Assembly: GCF_001426905.1 (NCBI RefSeq)
Contig: NZ_LMFQ01000022.1
Location: forward strand, 124,147-188,146
Direction: 5' to 3'
DNA length: 64,000 nt
Source: Caulobacter sp. Root1455
Lineage (GTDB): Bacteria > Pseudomonadota > Alphaproteobacteria > Caulobacterales > Caulobacteraceae
Part shown: piece after piece, positions 40,160 to 49,676 of the stretch
Layout of the letters: the number at the start of each line of letters is the position of its first letter
Numbering within the stretch: position 1 is the first letter of the stretch
Translations under genes and position numbers: made by a program
The notes under the pieces: generated by a model
The model's database searches: none
What the model saw: the letters and a program-made list of their open reading frames with translations, nothing else
Told to the model about the DNA's origin: nothing

Positions 40160-40345
40160 TCAGTGCTTCCAGGCGAACAGCGAGACCACGGCAAGGATCA
40201 GGCTGACATAGAAGCCCAGGCCCCACATCAGGTGCTCGCCCTCGTCGTCGCTGAAGCGGGAATCGAGGAGACGATCGCCGAGCGGCAAGGCCGCGCCGAA
40301 CGAGACGACCAGACGACCGGTGGCGGTGAGGAGGCGAGTGATCAT
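40160..40345 (-). CDS. Small membrane protein, hypothetical
   Basis: A 61-residue frame from the ATG at 40345 (MITRLLTATGRLVVSFGAAL). The C-terminal half has one clear hydrophobic helix (LMWGLGFYVSLILAVVSLFA) ending WKH. The N-terminal half is amphipathic or weakly hydrophobic and separated by the charged loop SRFSDDEGEH. No family is recognised, and small size makes the call moderate. Confidence 0.5.
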   Translation of the reverse strand: MITRLLTATGRLVVSFGAALPLGDRLLDSRFSDDEGEHLMWGLGFYVSLILAVVSLFAWKH

Positions 40346-40433
40346 GATACGGACGCTGCGCCTCAAAAGGTTAACGAGGCGCTTAAGTTGTAGGTTGCGT
40401 TTCGCTCAACGATACTATGTCGCAGGTCCGGAA

Positions 40434-40596
40434 AACCTTCTCCCGGAGGGGAGAAGGAGGGGCCCGCGCCGCAGGCGTGGGAGGATGAGGGGTTACGCCC
40501 TCGACCGGCGTGCCGGCGCGCCGTCAGCCGTCCCTAACCCCTCACCCTCCCACCGCTACGCGGCGGGCCCCTCCCTCTCCCCTCCGGGAGAGGGTT
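40434..40596. repeat. Long palindromic repeat, family H
   Basis: ccttctcccggaggggagaag plus gaggggcccgcgccgcaggc at the left mirrors ctacgcggcgggcccctccc and tctcccctccgggagaggg at the right, with aggggtt / aacccct nearer the centre. Its last two bases overlap the amidohydrolase stop codon. Confidence 0.85.
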
Positions 40597-41881
40597 ACTT
40601 CACCACCACCCCGCCCTTCATCACCGCGCTGACATGCTCCAGCACCGCGATGTCGGCGATCGCGTCGCCGTCGACGGCGATCAGGTCGGCGTAGCGGCCC
40701 GGCGCCACGGCGCCGACGTCGGTCTTCTTCATCAACTCGGCGGCCACGGTGGTCGCCGACTGGATGGCCTGCATCGGGGTCATGCCGTACTTGACCATGT
40801 AGGGCAGCTGGCGGGCGTTCAGGCCATGGGGATAGACGCCGGCGTCGGTGCCGTAGGCGATCTTGACCCCGGCCTTGACCGCCTTGCGGAACCCCTCGCG
40901 CTGGGCCTCGGTGGTCTCGAAATTCTTGCGCAGGGTCTCGGCCGGCCAGGCGTGGGCCTTGCCGTAGGCGTCGATCCAGTCGCCGTCATAGATGTCGGCC
41001 ACCAGGAACACGCCCTTGGCCTTCATCATGGCGATGGCCTCGTCGTCCATCAGCGAGCCGTGCTCGATCGAGCGCACCCCCGCCCGCATGGCCGACTTCA
41101 TGCCCTCGGCCCCGTGGGCGTGGGCGGTGGCGTAGGTTCCGCGACGGGCGGCCTCCTCGACGGCGGCCCGCATCTCGTCCTCGGTCAGCTCCTGCTGGCC
41201 CGGCTCGGTGCCGACCGTCAGGACCGCGCCGGTGGCGATCAGCTTCAGGAAGTCGGCGTGGTGGGCCAGGATGTTGGCCGCCTTGCGCCGGGCGTCGGCG
41301 GCGTCGACGACCACGCCGGCCCGCATCTCGTCGGGGATCTTCACGTCGTCGGCGAGGCCGGTGATCTCGCCGCCGCCGCCGGGGATGGTGATGTAGGCGC
41401 CGGCCACCGACATGCGGGGGCCGGGCACCAGGCCGGCGTCGATGGCGTCGCGCAGGGCGACGTCGCCGAACGCCCGCCAGGTCCCGACGTCGCGCACGCT
41501 GGTGAAGCCGGCCTCCAGGGTCGCGCGGGCATGGGCGGCGCCGATATAGGCCTGGTAGGCGGCGGTGGTCAGCAGCGGCTCGGCGATGTTCTCGGTCTGC
41601 TCCTGGTCGACCAGGTGGGTGTGCATGTCGATCAGGCCGGGCAGCACCATGCGGGTCGACCAGTCGATGACCTTGCCGTCGGTCGGGGCGGTCTTCCACG
41701 GCGCGACCGAGACGATCCGCTCGCCGTCGATCTTGATCAGCTGGTCGGTCAGGACCTTGCCCTGCAGGGTGTCGACCAGCTTGCCGGCGTGGACGTAGAG
41801 GGGGGCGGCCCAAGACACCGTGGGGGCGGCGAGCGGCGCGAGCGCCAGGGCGGCGGCCATCAGGATCGTGCGTACGGTCAT
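40595..41881 (-). CDS. Exported metal-dependent amidohydrolase / peptidase (COG1228 type)
   Basis: A 428-residue protein from the ATG at 41881, with a signal peptide of about 25 residues (MTVRTILMAAALALAPLAAP). Binuclear amidohydrolase ligands are all present: H87 and H89 in GLIDMHTHL, K213 in DFLKLIATGA, H254 or H256 in ATAHAHG, H274 in SIEHGSLMD, and D345 in YGTDAG. COG1228 enzymes of Caulobacter and relatives that have been studied are carboxypeptidase/prolidase-like dipeptidases. The substrate here is inferred to be a dipeptide. The neighbouring permease could import the released amino acid. Confidence 0.87.
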   Translation of the reverse strand: MTVRTILMAAALALAPLAAPTVSWAAPLYVHAGKLVDTLQGKVLTDQLIKIDGERIVSVAPWKTAPTDGKVIDWSTRMVLPGLIDMHTHLVDQEQTENIAEPLLTTAAYQAYIGAAHARATLEAGFTSVRDVGTWRAFGDVALRDAIDAGLVPGPRMSVAGAYITIPGGGGEITGLADDVKIPDEMRAGVVVDAADARRKAANILAHHADFLKLIATGAVLTVGTEPGQQELTEDEMRAAVEEAARRGTYATAHAHGAEGMKSAMRAGVRSIEHGSLMDDEAIAMMKAKGVFLVADIYDGDWIDAYGKAHAWPAETLRKNFETTEAQREGFRKAVKAGVKIAYGTDAGVYPHGLNARQLPYMVKYGMTPMQAIQSATTVAAELMKKTDVGAVAPGRYADLIAVDGDAIADIAVLEHVSAVMKGGVVVK

Positions 41882-41898
41882 AAGCAATCTCTCTCTAA

Positions 41899-42026
41899 CC
41901 GCTCATCCCGGCGAATGCCGGGACCCAGATGGAATGGCGGTGTGGCTGACGCCAAAAGCTCTGAGCCCTTCCAACCCGACACACCGCCATGGGATCTGGG
42001 TCCCGGCATTCGCCGGGATGAGCGGA
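41899..42026. repeat. Interspersed repeat, family E copy 1
   Basis: cgctcatcccggcgaatgcc and its inverted copy ggcattcgccgggatgagcg are the ends. gggacccagatgg and atctgggtccc lie inside them. Confidence 0.88.
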
Positions 42027-42045
42027 TCAAAAAATCATCCGTTGG

Positions 42046-43395
42046 TCACTTGGCCCCCCGCCCCCGCGTCAGCCAGTAGAACGGCGCGCCGACGGCCAGC
42101 AGGCCCACGCCCAGCAGCACCGCCTGGCCGCCGGCCCCCACCAGGGTCCAGACCGAATAGACGCCGGCCAGCAGGGCGATCACCGTCAGGGCCGCGGTCG
42201 GGGCGATGCGGCGGCTGGCCTGCAGCTTCAGCGCCGCCAGGGCGCAGGCCAGATAGGCGAACAGCGAGGCCGTGGTGGCCACCAGGGCGATGAAGGTGAA
42301 CAGGTCGGCCATCGACTTGGCGTAGTTCATCAGCACCAGGACAGTGAGAAAGCCGGCCGACAGCAGGTGGGCGCGGACGGGCGCGCCGCGCGCCGACTCC
42401 TTGGCCAGGAAGGCCGGGAACACCCCGCCCTTGGCCATGGCGTAGGGCATCTCGCCCTGCAGCAGCACCCAGCCGTTCAGGGCCCCGAAGGCGCTGATCG
42501 CCGCGAACAGGGCCAGGATCTTGCCGGCGTTTCCGCCCCAGTAGAGGCCCACGAAGTCCGACAGCGGGGCGTTGGAGACCTTCAGGGTGTCGGTCGGCAT
42601 CAAGAGGACCACCGCCGAGCAGACCAGCAGGTAGATCACGCCGGTGAACACCGTGCCCACCAGGGTGGCGCGGGGGATGGTGCGGACCGGATCGACCACC
42701 TTGCCGGCCGGCACGGTGGCCGACTCCAGCCCCAGCAGGGCCCACAGCGTCAGGGCCCCGGCGGCGGTGATCCCGCCCGGATGGATGTCGGCGGCGCGGA
42801 ACGGCGTCAGGCTGGCCCCGTGGTCGCGGCCGATCACCCAGAAGGCCAGGCCGGCCACGGCGACCAGCGGCAGCAGCTTGAGCACGGTGGTCACCACCTG
42901 CACCCCGCCGGCCAGGCGGGCGCCGGCGATGTTGATCGCCACCATCAGCCAGACCGCGCCCAGGGTGACCAGCAGGTGCAGGCCCGGAACCTCGGCGATG
43001 GCCGGGAAGATCGCCGACAGATAGCTGACCGCCCCGGTGGCGATGGCGGCGTTGCCGACCCAAAGCGAGATCCAGTAGCTCCAGGCCACCATGAACCCGA
43101 CCAGCGGCCCGAAGGCTTCCTGGGTGTAGGCGTAGGGCCCGCCGGCCTTGGGGAATTCGCGCGCCAGGCCGGCGAACACAAAGGCCAGGCAGACGGCGCC
43201 GCCGATGGTCAGCAGCCAGCCGAACACCGCGTTCCAGCCGTAGGGGGCCAGGGACGCGGGCAGCATGAACACCCCCGAGCCGATCATGTTGCCGACCACC
43301 AGGGCCGTGCACATCCAGAAGCCCAATTCTCGCGAGGAGGGGGCGCGCGGGGCGGTGATCTTGGGGATGGGGACCTTCTGGGGGGTCGCTGTCAT
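42046..43395 (-). CDS. APC-family amino acid permease, AdiC/PotE-like
   Basis: A 449-residue inner-membrane protein with 12 hydrophobic segments. TM1 carries GNMIGSGVFMLPASLAPYGW, the substrate-binding glycine-rich motif of the AdiC (arginine/agmatine) and PotE (putrescine/ornithine) branch. GGPYAYTQEAFGPLVGFMVA follows in TM3. TM6 includes LWALLGLESATVPAGKV, the gate region. The match favours a basic amino acid or polyamine substrate. It is upstream of the amidohydrolase on the same strand, and both may form a scavenging pair. Confidence 0.85.
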   Translation of the reverse strand: MTATPQKVPIPKITAPRAPSSRELGFWMCTALVVGNMIGSGVFMLPASLAPYGWNAVFGWLLTIGGAVCLAFVFAGLAREFPKAGGPYAYTQEAFGPLVGFMVAWSYWISLWVGNAAIATGAVSYLSAIFPAIAEVPGLHLLVTLGAVWLMVAINIAGARLAGGVQVVTTVLKLLPLVAVAGLAFWVIGRDHGASLTPFRAADIHPGGITAAGALTLWALLGLESATVPAGKVVDPVRTIPRATLVGTVFTGVIYLLVCSAVVLLMPTDTLKVSNAPLSDFVGLYWGGNAGKILALFAAISAFGALNGWVLLQGEMPYAMAKGGVFPAFLAKESARGAPVRAHLLSAGFLTVLVLMNYAKSMADLFTFIALVATTASLFAYLACALAALKLQASRRIAPTAALTVIALLAGVYSVWTLVGAGGQAVLLGVGLLAVGAPFYWLTRGRGAK

Positions 43396-43488
43396 GCGGT
43401 TACGCTTTCACGGCGCGGGTCGCGCGTCCATCCATCGAAAGCCCTTCTCCCCTCGCGGGCAGGGGCGTCGCAGATGATCCAAAACGAC

Positions 43489-43602
43489 TGTCATCCCGGA
43501 CGAGCGCGCAGCGCGAAGATCCGGGACCGACGCGTGAACGCATGCGTTTCCGGCGGTCCCGGATCGGCGCCCGGCTTGCGCCGGGCTTGTCCGGGATGAC
43601 AG
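43489..43602. repeat. Interspersed repeat, family G copy 1
   Basis: tgtcatcccggacgagcgcg and ccgggcttgtccgggatgaca form the ends; gatccgggacc and ggtcccggatc pair inside. A further single hairpin cccttcccccatcaagggggaaggg lies at about 43629-43653. Confidence 0.85.
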
Positions 43603-43666
43603 CTTTTTTCACCGCAAATCCATATGCGAGCCCTTCCCCCATCAAGGGGGAAGGGAGCATCAGACC

Positions 43667-46033
43667 CTAGAACCGCTGCCCGAACTTGATGCCCATCAGC
43701 CGCGGCTGGTTGGGCACCACATAGGTGCGGCCGCCGCAGACCGTCTCGATGCACTCGGCGTAGCGATAGAGGCTGGCGCGCTTGTCGAAGGCGTTCTTGA
43801 TATAGGCCTCCAGCGTCCAGGAATCGCGGGCGATCCCGGCCGTGAAGTCGGCGGTCGTGTAGCCGTTCTGGCGGCCGATGATCTCGCGCTCCTGGATCCG
43901 CAGGTCGGTCCAGCTGCCGCTCTGATAGACCGCCGAGCCCTGGACGTGGGCCTGCAGGTCGCCGATGTCCCACTCGTAGCGCGTGGTCAGGTTGAACTTC
44001 AGCTTGGGGGTGATCGGCAGCACCGAGCCGTCCGGCGCGTCCGGTCCGGTGGCGGCGCAGCCGTTGATCAGGTCCTCGCAGAAGTCCTCGGTCAGGTGGG
44101 CGCTGGTGTAGGCGCCCGAGGCGTTCAGGGTCCAGCCCTGGGCGATCGCCCAGTTGACGTCGGTCTCGACGCCCTTGACCTCGGCCGCGCCGGCGTTGCG
44201 GATCTCGGTCAGGCCGTTGGCCCCCAGCAGGCCGACCTGGAAGTCCTGCCACTTTTCCAGATAGACCGAGCCGTTCCAGCGCAGGCGGTTCTCGAGCCAG
44301 GTGGTCTTCCACCCCGCCTCGTAGTTCTTCAGGTAGTCGGACGTGTAGGGCGGGATCGTGCCGCGGCGGTTGATGCCGCCGGGCCGGAAGCCCTCGGAAT
44401 AGGTGGCGTAGATCAGTTTGTCGGGCGTGACCTTGTAGGTCACGGTCACCTTGGGCGAGTTGCCGTCTTCCTTGATGCCCTTGTCGAGATTGGTGCACGG
44501 CGAGCCGGCGATCTCGGGCCCGGTGAAGCACTTGGCCTCGCCGGTGTTGCTGCTGTAGCCCGCGCCATAGCCGAAGAAGCCCTTCAGGGTGTTGTGCGCC
44601 TTGAAGAACCGGATGCCGCCGGTGATCGTCAGCTGGTCGGTGATGTCATAGGCCAGCTCGCCGAAGACGGCCTCGTCGCGGTCCACCCGCTTCTGCTTGG
44701 TCAGCCAGATGGTGTGCGGATAGCCCGGCACCGAGATCGACTCGCCGATGGCGTCGATCTTGTAGTCCTGGGTGATGCCGTGGGTCTGGCGCTGGTAGAA
44801 CACGCCGGCCACGAAGCGCAGGCGGTTCTCCTGCGGGCTGGCGACGCGGATTTCGTGGCTGACCTTGGAATAGCGGTCGTTGCCGTTGATGTACTGGGCC
44901 GGATTGACCGGGTTGCCGGCGTCGTCGGTCCAGTAGGCGCCGTAGGTGGTCATGGTGTCGTAGAAGTACGAGTAGTCGGTGTAGTCGGAGTGGGAGTCGA
45001 CCTCGCGCTTCAGGTACGAGCCGGCGTAGGTGACGTCGAGATTGGCGATCTGGCCCTCGACGGTCAGGGCCGCCTGGGCCCACTTGTCGTCGGAGTTCTC
45101 CGGATAGAAGTGGCCCACCTTCAGGTCGCCCAGCGACGGATCGTAGGAGAACAGGCCCCCGACCTTCTGCTGCTGGCCCATGATGGTCGGGGTGACCACC
45201 CAGTTCTCGCCCAGCTCGATGCGCAGGGCGGCCCGGCCGCCGTAGGTGTCGACGTCGTTGTAGTTCTCCTTGGCCCGCGCGGCGTTGTTGATCGTCACGC
45301 CCGAGGTGGGGAAGAACAGGCTGTTGGGCACGTTGTCGATATAGCCGCCGTCGTGCTCGGCCCAGCCGACCAGGCGCACGGCGATCGAGTCGCTGATCGG
45401 CTGGTTGACGAAGCCCTCGGCCACATAGCCCGCGTCGCCGTGGGCGATGGTGTTGGCCTCCAGGTCGTAGCCGGCGCTGAAGCCCGCGGTGCTGGGCTTG
45501 TTGGTGATGATCCGCACCGTGCCGGCCTGCGAGCTGGCGCCGTACAGCGTGCCCTGCGGCCCGGCCAGGGCCTCGACCCGGGCGATGTCGTAGATGTGCA
45601 GGTCCAGCGCGCCCTGGATCGTGGTGATCGGCTGCTCGTCCAGATAGGTGCCGACCGTGGGCAGCGGGCCCGAGTGGTTGGCGTTGTCGCCGCTGACGAT
45701 GCCGCGCATGAACACGCTGGAGAAGCCCGGCGAGGTGGTCTGGATCGACACGCTGGGCAGGAACTTGATGTAGTCGTTCAGGCCGGTGATGTGGCGCTCT
45801 TCCAGGGTCTTGGTCCCCAGCGCCTGGATGCTGATCGGCACGTCCTGCAGGTTTTCCGAGCGCTTCTGAGCGGTGACCACCACCTCTTCCAGGGCCACCG
45901 ATCCGCTCGGGGCGCCCTGGGGCGCGGTCTGGGCCTGGGCCGCCACGCCCGTAAGCATCGAGGTCGCCAGCAGGGCTGTGGTCCAAATCGCCGTCTTGGA
46001 CGATCCGTGCGTGTTACGCTTGGTCAACGGCAT
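43667..46033 (-). CDS. TonB-dependent outer-membrane receptor
   Basis: A 788-residue receptor from the ATG at 46033 (MPLTKRNTHGSSKTAIWTTA), signal peptide about 1-34 (cleavage near AQAQ). The TonB box region is VALEEVVVTAQKRSENLQDV at about 46-65. The plug has SVFMRGIVSGDNANHSGPLP and VEALAGPQGTLYGASSQAGT, and the barrel ends MGIKFGQRF. The AQKR-E-LQDVP opening marks the large receptor group common in caulobacters and sphingomonads, whose substrates are often not siderophores. It lies downstream of a TPR-sulfotransferase gene on the same strand, a pairing that may be functional. Confidence 0.93.
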   Translation of the reverse strand: MPLTKRNTHGSSKTAIWTTALLATSMLTGVAAQAQTAPQGAPSGSVALEEVVVTAQKRSENLQDVPISIQALGTKTLEERHITGLNDYIKFLPSVSIQTTSPGFSSVFMRGIVSGDNANHSGPLPTVGTYLDEQPITTIQGALDLHIYDIARVEALAGPQGTLYGASSQAGTVRIITNKPSTAGFSAGYDLEANTIAHGDAGYVAEGFVNQPISDSIAVRLVGWAEHDGGYIDNVPNSLFFPTSGVTINNAARAKENYNDVDTYGGRAALRIELGENWVVTPTIMGQQQKVGGLFSYDPSLGDLKVGHFYPENSDDKWAQAALTVEGQIANLDVTYAGSYLKREVDSHSDYTDYSYFYDTMTTYGAYWTDDAGNPVNPAQYINGNDRYSKVSHEIRVASPQENRLRFVAGVFYQRQTHGITQDYKIDAIGESISVPGYPHTIWLTKQKRVDRDEAVFGELAYDITDQLTITGGIRFFKAHNTLKGFFGYGAGYSSNTGEAKCFTGPEIAGSPCTNLDKGIKEDGNSPKVTVTYKVTPDKLIYATYSEGFRPGGINRRGTIPPYTSDYLKNYEAGWKTTWLENRLRWNGSVYLEKWQDFQVGLLGANGLTEIRNAGAAEVKGVETDVNWAIAQGWTLNASGAYTSAHLTEDFCEDLINGCAATGPDAPDGSVLPITPKLKFNLTTRYEWDIGDLQAHVQGSAVYQSGSWTDLRIQEREIIGRQNGYTTADFTAGIARDSWTLEAYIKNAFDKRASLYRYAECIETVCGGRTYVVPNQPRLMGIKFGQRF

Positions 46034-46160
46034 TATCGCTCCCCCGAACAGGTTAGGTGAACGATGCTCTCCTTCGAATTTGGTCCCCGCAAGGATCAAA
46101 ATTCAAACGAACGTCAATTCGGCCGACTGTTGCAGAAATGGCAGGGTGCGAAGCGGCTGA

Positions 46161-48182
46161 TCAAAATTCAGGCGCGGCCGGATAACTGGAAAGCACCGGT
46201 CCCAAAGCGGTCTTCAGCGGCTCCAGCCACGATTCGTAGTTCTGCCAATGCTCGACCGCGTCCTTGAAGATGGGCCGGCGAACCTGCTCTGAGCTTGCGG
46301 TGCGCACGGCGCGGTCGTTTTCGTGGAAGTTCAGGCAGGCGTCCTCGAACGGCAGGCCGCAATACTCCAGCAGGGCGCGGATCTCGGCCTCCGGATCCTC
46401 GATCATCAATTCGTAGATCACCCGATGCACCCGGCCCGGCAGCACGGCGTCGAAATGGGCCATCAGCTCCACATAGTCGGCGTAGTAGCGGCCGATGTCC
46501 TCCAGGCCGTAGCTGAAGTTCTGGCCGCGGGCGAAGTGCTGCTTGAAGCCCGAGAAGCAGCAGCCCATCGGGTGGCGCCGCGCGTCGATGATCTTGGCGT
46601 TGGGCAGCATCAGGGCGATCAGGCCGATGTGGGCGAAGTTGTTGGGCATCTTGTCGATGAACAACGGCCGGTCGGTCTTGCGCTGCACCCGGGTGCGCGC
46701 GAGGAACTCCTCCCCCAGCGCCTTGAGATCCTCGGGACTTAGCGTGGCCAGGATCTCGGGATAGGCCGACTCGTCCTTGGCGGTCTTGGCCCCGCTCAGC
46801 CGGCGGGCCATCGCGGTGACGTCGGGCAGCTCCATCGTGCCCTCCACCGCCGAGTGGCTGGCCAGGATCTGCTCGACCAGGGTCGAACCGGCCCGCGGCA
46901 GGCCCAGGACGAAGATCGGATCGGGCGCCGGGCAGCCCTGGCCGGCCTTCGACGCGAACAGCCCCGCCGTCAGCGCCGCCTTGCTGCGGGCCACGTGCTT
47001 GGCCATCACCGCCGGGTCGTAGTGGATCTGGGCCCGCCGCAGCGCCGCGCCCTTGACGTAGTGGCCGAACGACTCGGCGTAGCGCCCGGCGTCCTCGTGG
47101 GCCTTGCCCAGGGCGTAGTCCAGGTGCAGGCGGTCGTCGTCGGACAGGTCCTCGCGCGCCAGCTGGCCTTCCATGTCCGCCAGGTCGGCGTCGCTGAAGC
47201 GGTAGGTCTTCATGTTGGCCAGGCTCCACCAGGCCTCGCCCAGCGACGGGGCCTGGTCGACGGCCTTGCGGTAGGCGGCCACGCAATCGGCCGAGCGGCC
47301 GACGGTCTTCAGGGCGTGGCCGTAGCTCATCCATCCCTTGGGCTGCTGCGGATAGCGGGCCAGCACGTCCTCGAAGATGGCGATCGACTGGGCGTATTCG
47401 CCGATCCGCGCCAGGGCGGCGGCCTTCAGATTGAGATAGGCCGGATTGCGCGGCGCCTCGGCCAGCAGCTGGTCCAGCTGGACCAGGGCCTCCTCCGAGC
47501 GTCCCAGCCGGTAGAGCACGGTGGCCAGGTTGTGGCGGGCGGCGGTGAAGCCGGGGGCGATCTCCAGGCAGCGGACCAGCAGGGTCTCGGCCTCCTCCTG
47601 GCGGCCCAGCCTCGCCGCGGCCTCGGCCAGCATGCGGATCGCCGCCGGCTCGTCGGGACGGGTCTCCAGCAGCCCGCGCAGGATCTTCTCGGCCTCGCCG
47701 GGCTTCTCCTCGACCAGGGCGACGGCGGCGGTCATCAGCACCGGGTCGCGGACCCCGCCCTTGATCTGCCGGGCCCGGGCGGCCTGGGCGCCGGCGTCGT
47801 CGCCGACCAGCTCCAGGGCCTCGGCCAGGCCGCGCCAGGCGTCGGCCAGGTCCGGCTCGGCGGCGAGCGCGCGCTTGAAGGCGGCGATCGCGGCCTGGGT
47901 CTGGCCGGCGGCGGCCAGGATCCGGCCGTGCTCCAGCTGGATCGGCGGCGACTGGGCGAAGGCCCGGGCCAGGGGATCGACCACCCGCAGGGCCTGCTGG
48001 AGGTCACCCGACAGCCGCAAGGCTGTCGCCAGAATGAGCACCGCCTCGGCGTGACGCGGCACGGCCTCCAGGATCGCCATCGCCTGCTCGGCGGCCAGAC
48101 GCGGATCGACGGCCAGCAGGCGCTGGGCGTGGGCCAGGGCGGTGGCGACGCTGCCGGAGGGCTCGGTGGTCTGGGACTGCAT
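46161..48182 (-). CDS. TPR-containing sulfotransferase family protein
   Basis: A 673-residue protein from the ATG at 48182; no good ribosome site is seen, and a TTG at 48218 is an alternative. About residues 10-400 hold roughly ten TPR units (for example AQTQAAIAAFKRALAAEPDL-like repeats). The C-terminal domain has the PAPS-binding P-loop PIFVLGLPRAGSTLVEQIL and the second nucleotide motif DARRHPMGCCFSGFK, so transfer of sulfate from PAPS is likely. The acceptor is unknown. It lies 127 bases upstream of the TonB receptor gene, probably in the same operon. Confidence 0.87.
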   Translation of the reverse strand: MQSQTTEPSGSVATALAHAQRLLAVDPRLAAEQAMAILEAVPRHAEAVLILATALRLSGDLQQALRVVDPLARAFAQSPPIQLEHGRILAAAGQTQAAIAAFKRALAAEPDLADAWRGLAEALELVGDDAGAQAARARQIKGGVRDPVLMTAAVALVEEKPGEAEKILRGLLETRPDEPAAIRMLAEAAARLGRQEEAETLLVRCLEIAPGFTAARHNLATVLYRLGRSEEALVQLDQLLAEAPRNPAYLNLKAAALARIGEYAQSIAIFEDVLARYPQQPKGWMSYGHALKTVGRSADCVAAYRKAVDQAPSLGEAWWSLANMKTYRFSDADLADMEGQLAREDLSDDDRLHLDYALGKAHEDAGRYAESFGHYVKGAALRRAQIHYDPAVMAKHVARSKAALTAGLFASKAGQGCPAPDPIFVLGLPRAGSTLVEQILASHSAVEGTMELPDVTAMARRLSGAKTAKDESAYPEILATLSPEDLKALGEEFLARTRVQRKTDRPLFIDKMPNNFAHIGLIALMLPNAKIIDARRHPMGCCFSGFKQHFARGQNFSYGLEDIGRYYADYVELMAHFDAVLPGRVHRVIYELMIEDPEAEIRALLEYCGLPFEDACLNFHENDRAVRTASSEQVRRPIFKDAVEHWQNYESWLEPLKTALGPVLSSYPAAPEF

Positions 48183-48241
48183 GAGGAGGATGGGATGATG
48201 GGGCGGTGGGGTTGTCAATCAGCCGCGCCTTGCCCGCGAGC

Positions 48242-48370
48242 ACTTGCCCCCTACGGGTCGCGTCGCGACCGTCTTCCCCCAAAGGGGGAAGAGGACGCCG
48301 GCGCGGGCGCGGGCGTCCTCCGCCCCCTATGGGGGCGGACAGACGGCGAAGCCGTCAGGTGGGGGCAAGT
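48242..48370. repeat. Interspersed repeat, family A copy 8
   Basis: acttgccccctacgg to ggtgggggcaagt with the outer flank gggtgagccac. It separates the sulfotransferase gene from the end of the polyamine locus. Confidence 0.88.
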
Positions 48371-48385
48371 GGGTGAGCCACCGCC

Positions 48386-49675
48386 TCACATCCGATCCCT
48401 CAACGCATACCAGCTCAACCCCGCCACGGTCAGCGGCCACCGCAGCCACCGCCCGCCCGGGAACGGCGGCGTGGGAAGCCGGGTCAGCAGCTCGACCCCC
48501 TCCCCCTCGCCCAGCGCCGCGTCGGCCAGCAGCTTGCCGAACCAGGGCGCCAGCACCACCCCCTGGCCCGAATAGCCGGCGGCGATCCGCACGCCCGGGG
48601 CCAGTTCGCGGACGAACGGGGCGCGGTGGACGGTGATGCCCAGGGTCCCGCCCCAAGCGTGGCTCACCTTCACGTCGGCCAGGTCAGGATAGACCCGCAG
48701 CATGCGCCGCCGCACGAAGGCCTTAAGGTCCGGCGGGAAGCCCGGCCGGTAGTTCTCGCCGCCGCCGAAGATCAGCCGGCCGTCGGGGGACTTGCGGAAA
48801 TAGTTGATCACGAACCGGCTGTCGGCGACGGCGGCGTTGGAGCGGATGATCTGGTCCGCCCGCTCGCCGAGCGGCTCGGTGGCCAGGATGAAGTTGTTGA
48901 TCGGCATGACCCGCGCCCGGGCCGCGCCGCCGGCCAGGTCGTCCAGATAGCCGTCGCCGGTCAGGATCAGTTGGTCGCAGGTCACCTGGCCCCGCGGAGT
49001 TTCGACGACGATCGCGCCGCCCTCGCGCCGCCAGGCCGTGGCGCGGGTCCGCTCGTGGATCACCGCCCCCGCCGTCCTCGCCGCCCGGGCCATGCCCAGG
49101 GCCAGGTTCAGCGGATGCAGGTGGCCGCCGCCGTGGTCGATCAGGCCGCCGTGATAGACGTCCGTCCCCAGCTCGCGCGCCAGGGCGGCCTCGCCGATCG
49201 GAGCCAGCTGGTCGTAGCCGTAGCGGTCCCGCATGAAGTCGATATGGGCCGCGTCCTCGTCCTCGCCGCCCTCGCGGTGGCGGGCGTGGATCATGCCGGG
49301 CACGAAGTCGCAGGCGATGCCGTGCGCGGCGATCAGGCCCAGCAGGTGGGCCCGAGCGTCCTGGCTCATCGTCCACAGGCGCAGGGCGTCGTCGCGGCCC
49401 AGTCGCTTCTCCAGCCAGGCCTGGTCGTTGCGCTGGCCTGTATGGACCTGGCCGCCGTTGCGCCCCGACCCGCCGCTGCCGACCTGGGCGGCCTCCAGCA
49501 CGACGACCGACACCCCGCGCCGGGCCAGCTCGAGCGCGGCGCCGAGGCCGGTGTAGCCGGCGCCGACCACGCAGACGTCGGCGCGGGCGTCCTGTTGGAG
49601 CTCGGGGAGCGTCGGGAAGGGCGTGGCGGTGGCGGCGTACCACGAGGTGGCGGGGTGGCCGGTGTTGGCGAACAC
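48386..49675 (-). CDS. puuB: FAD-dependent gamma-glutamylputrescine oxidase-like enzyme
   Basis: A 429-residue protein of the DAO family. The FAD motif is VCVVGAGYTGLGAALELARR at about 34-53, with GSGGSGRNGGQVHTGQ downstream and the C-terminal GYSGQGVVLAPWFGKLL. The start MFANTGHPATSWYAATATPF resembles PuuB proteins. In the Puu pathway it oxidises gamma-glutamylputrescine to the aldehyde. The GTG start (49675) lies only two bases from a family A repeat, and no separate ribosome site is visible. It is the last gene of the polyamine cluster and follows puuA. Confidence 0.87.
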   Translation of the reverse strand: MFANTGHPATSWYAATATPFPTLPELQQDARADVCVVGAGYTGLGAALELARRGVSVVVLEAAQVGSGGSGRNGGQVHTGQRNDQAWLEKRLGRDDALRLWTMSQDARAHLLGLIAAHGIACDFVPGMIHARHREGGEDEDAAHIDFMRDRYGYDQLAPIGEAALARELGTDVYHGGLIDHGGGHLHPLNLALGMARAARTAGAVIHERTRATAWRREGGAIVVETPRGQVTCDQLILTGDGYLDDLAGGAARARVMPINNFILATEPLGERADQIIRSNAAVADSRFVINYFRKSPDGRLIFGGGENYRPGFPPDLKAFVRRRMLRVYPDLADVKVSHAWGGTLGITVHRAPFVRELAPGVRIAAGYSGQGVVLAPWFGKLLADAALGEGEGVELLTRLPTPPFPGGRWLRWPLTVAGLSWYALRDRM

Positions 49676-49676
49676 C

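Noticed and set aside
39982-40194. A 70-codon minus-strand frame upstream of the DUF2188-like gene
   Set aside because: It covers the palindromic promoter region, has Cys/Arg/Ser-rich random composition and lacks a ribosome site.
40371-40386. TTAA-N8-TTAA, similar to a CtrA binding site upstream of the small membrane protein gene
   Set aside because: The CtrA consensus needs a spacer of seven bases. Here it is eight and the flanking bases do not match.
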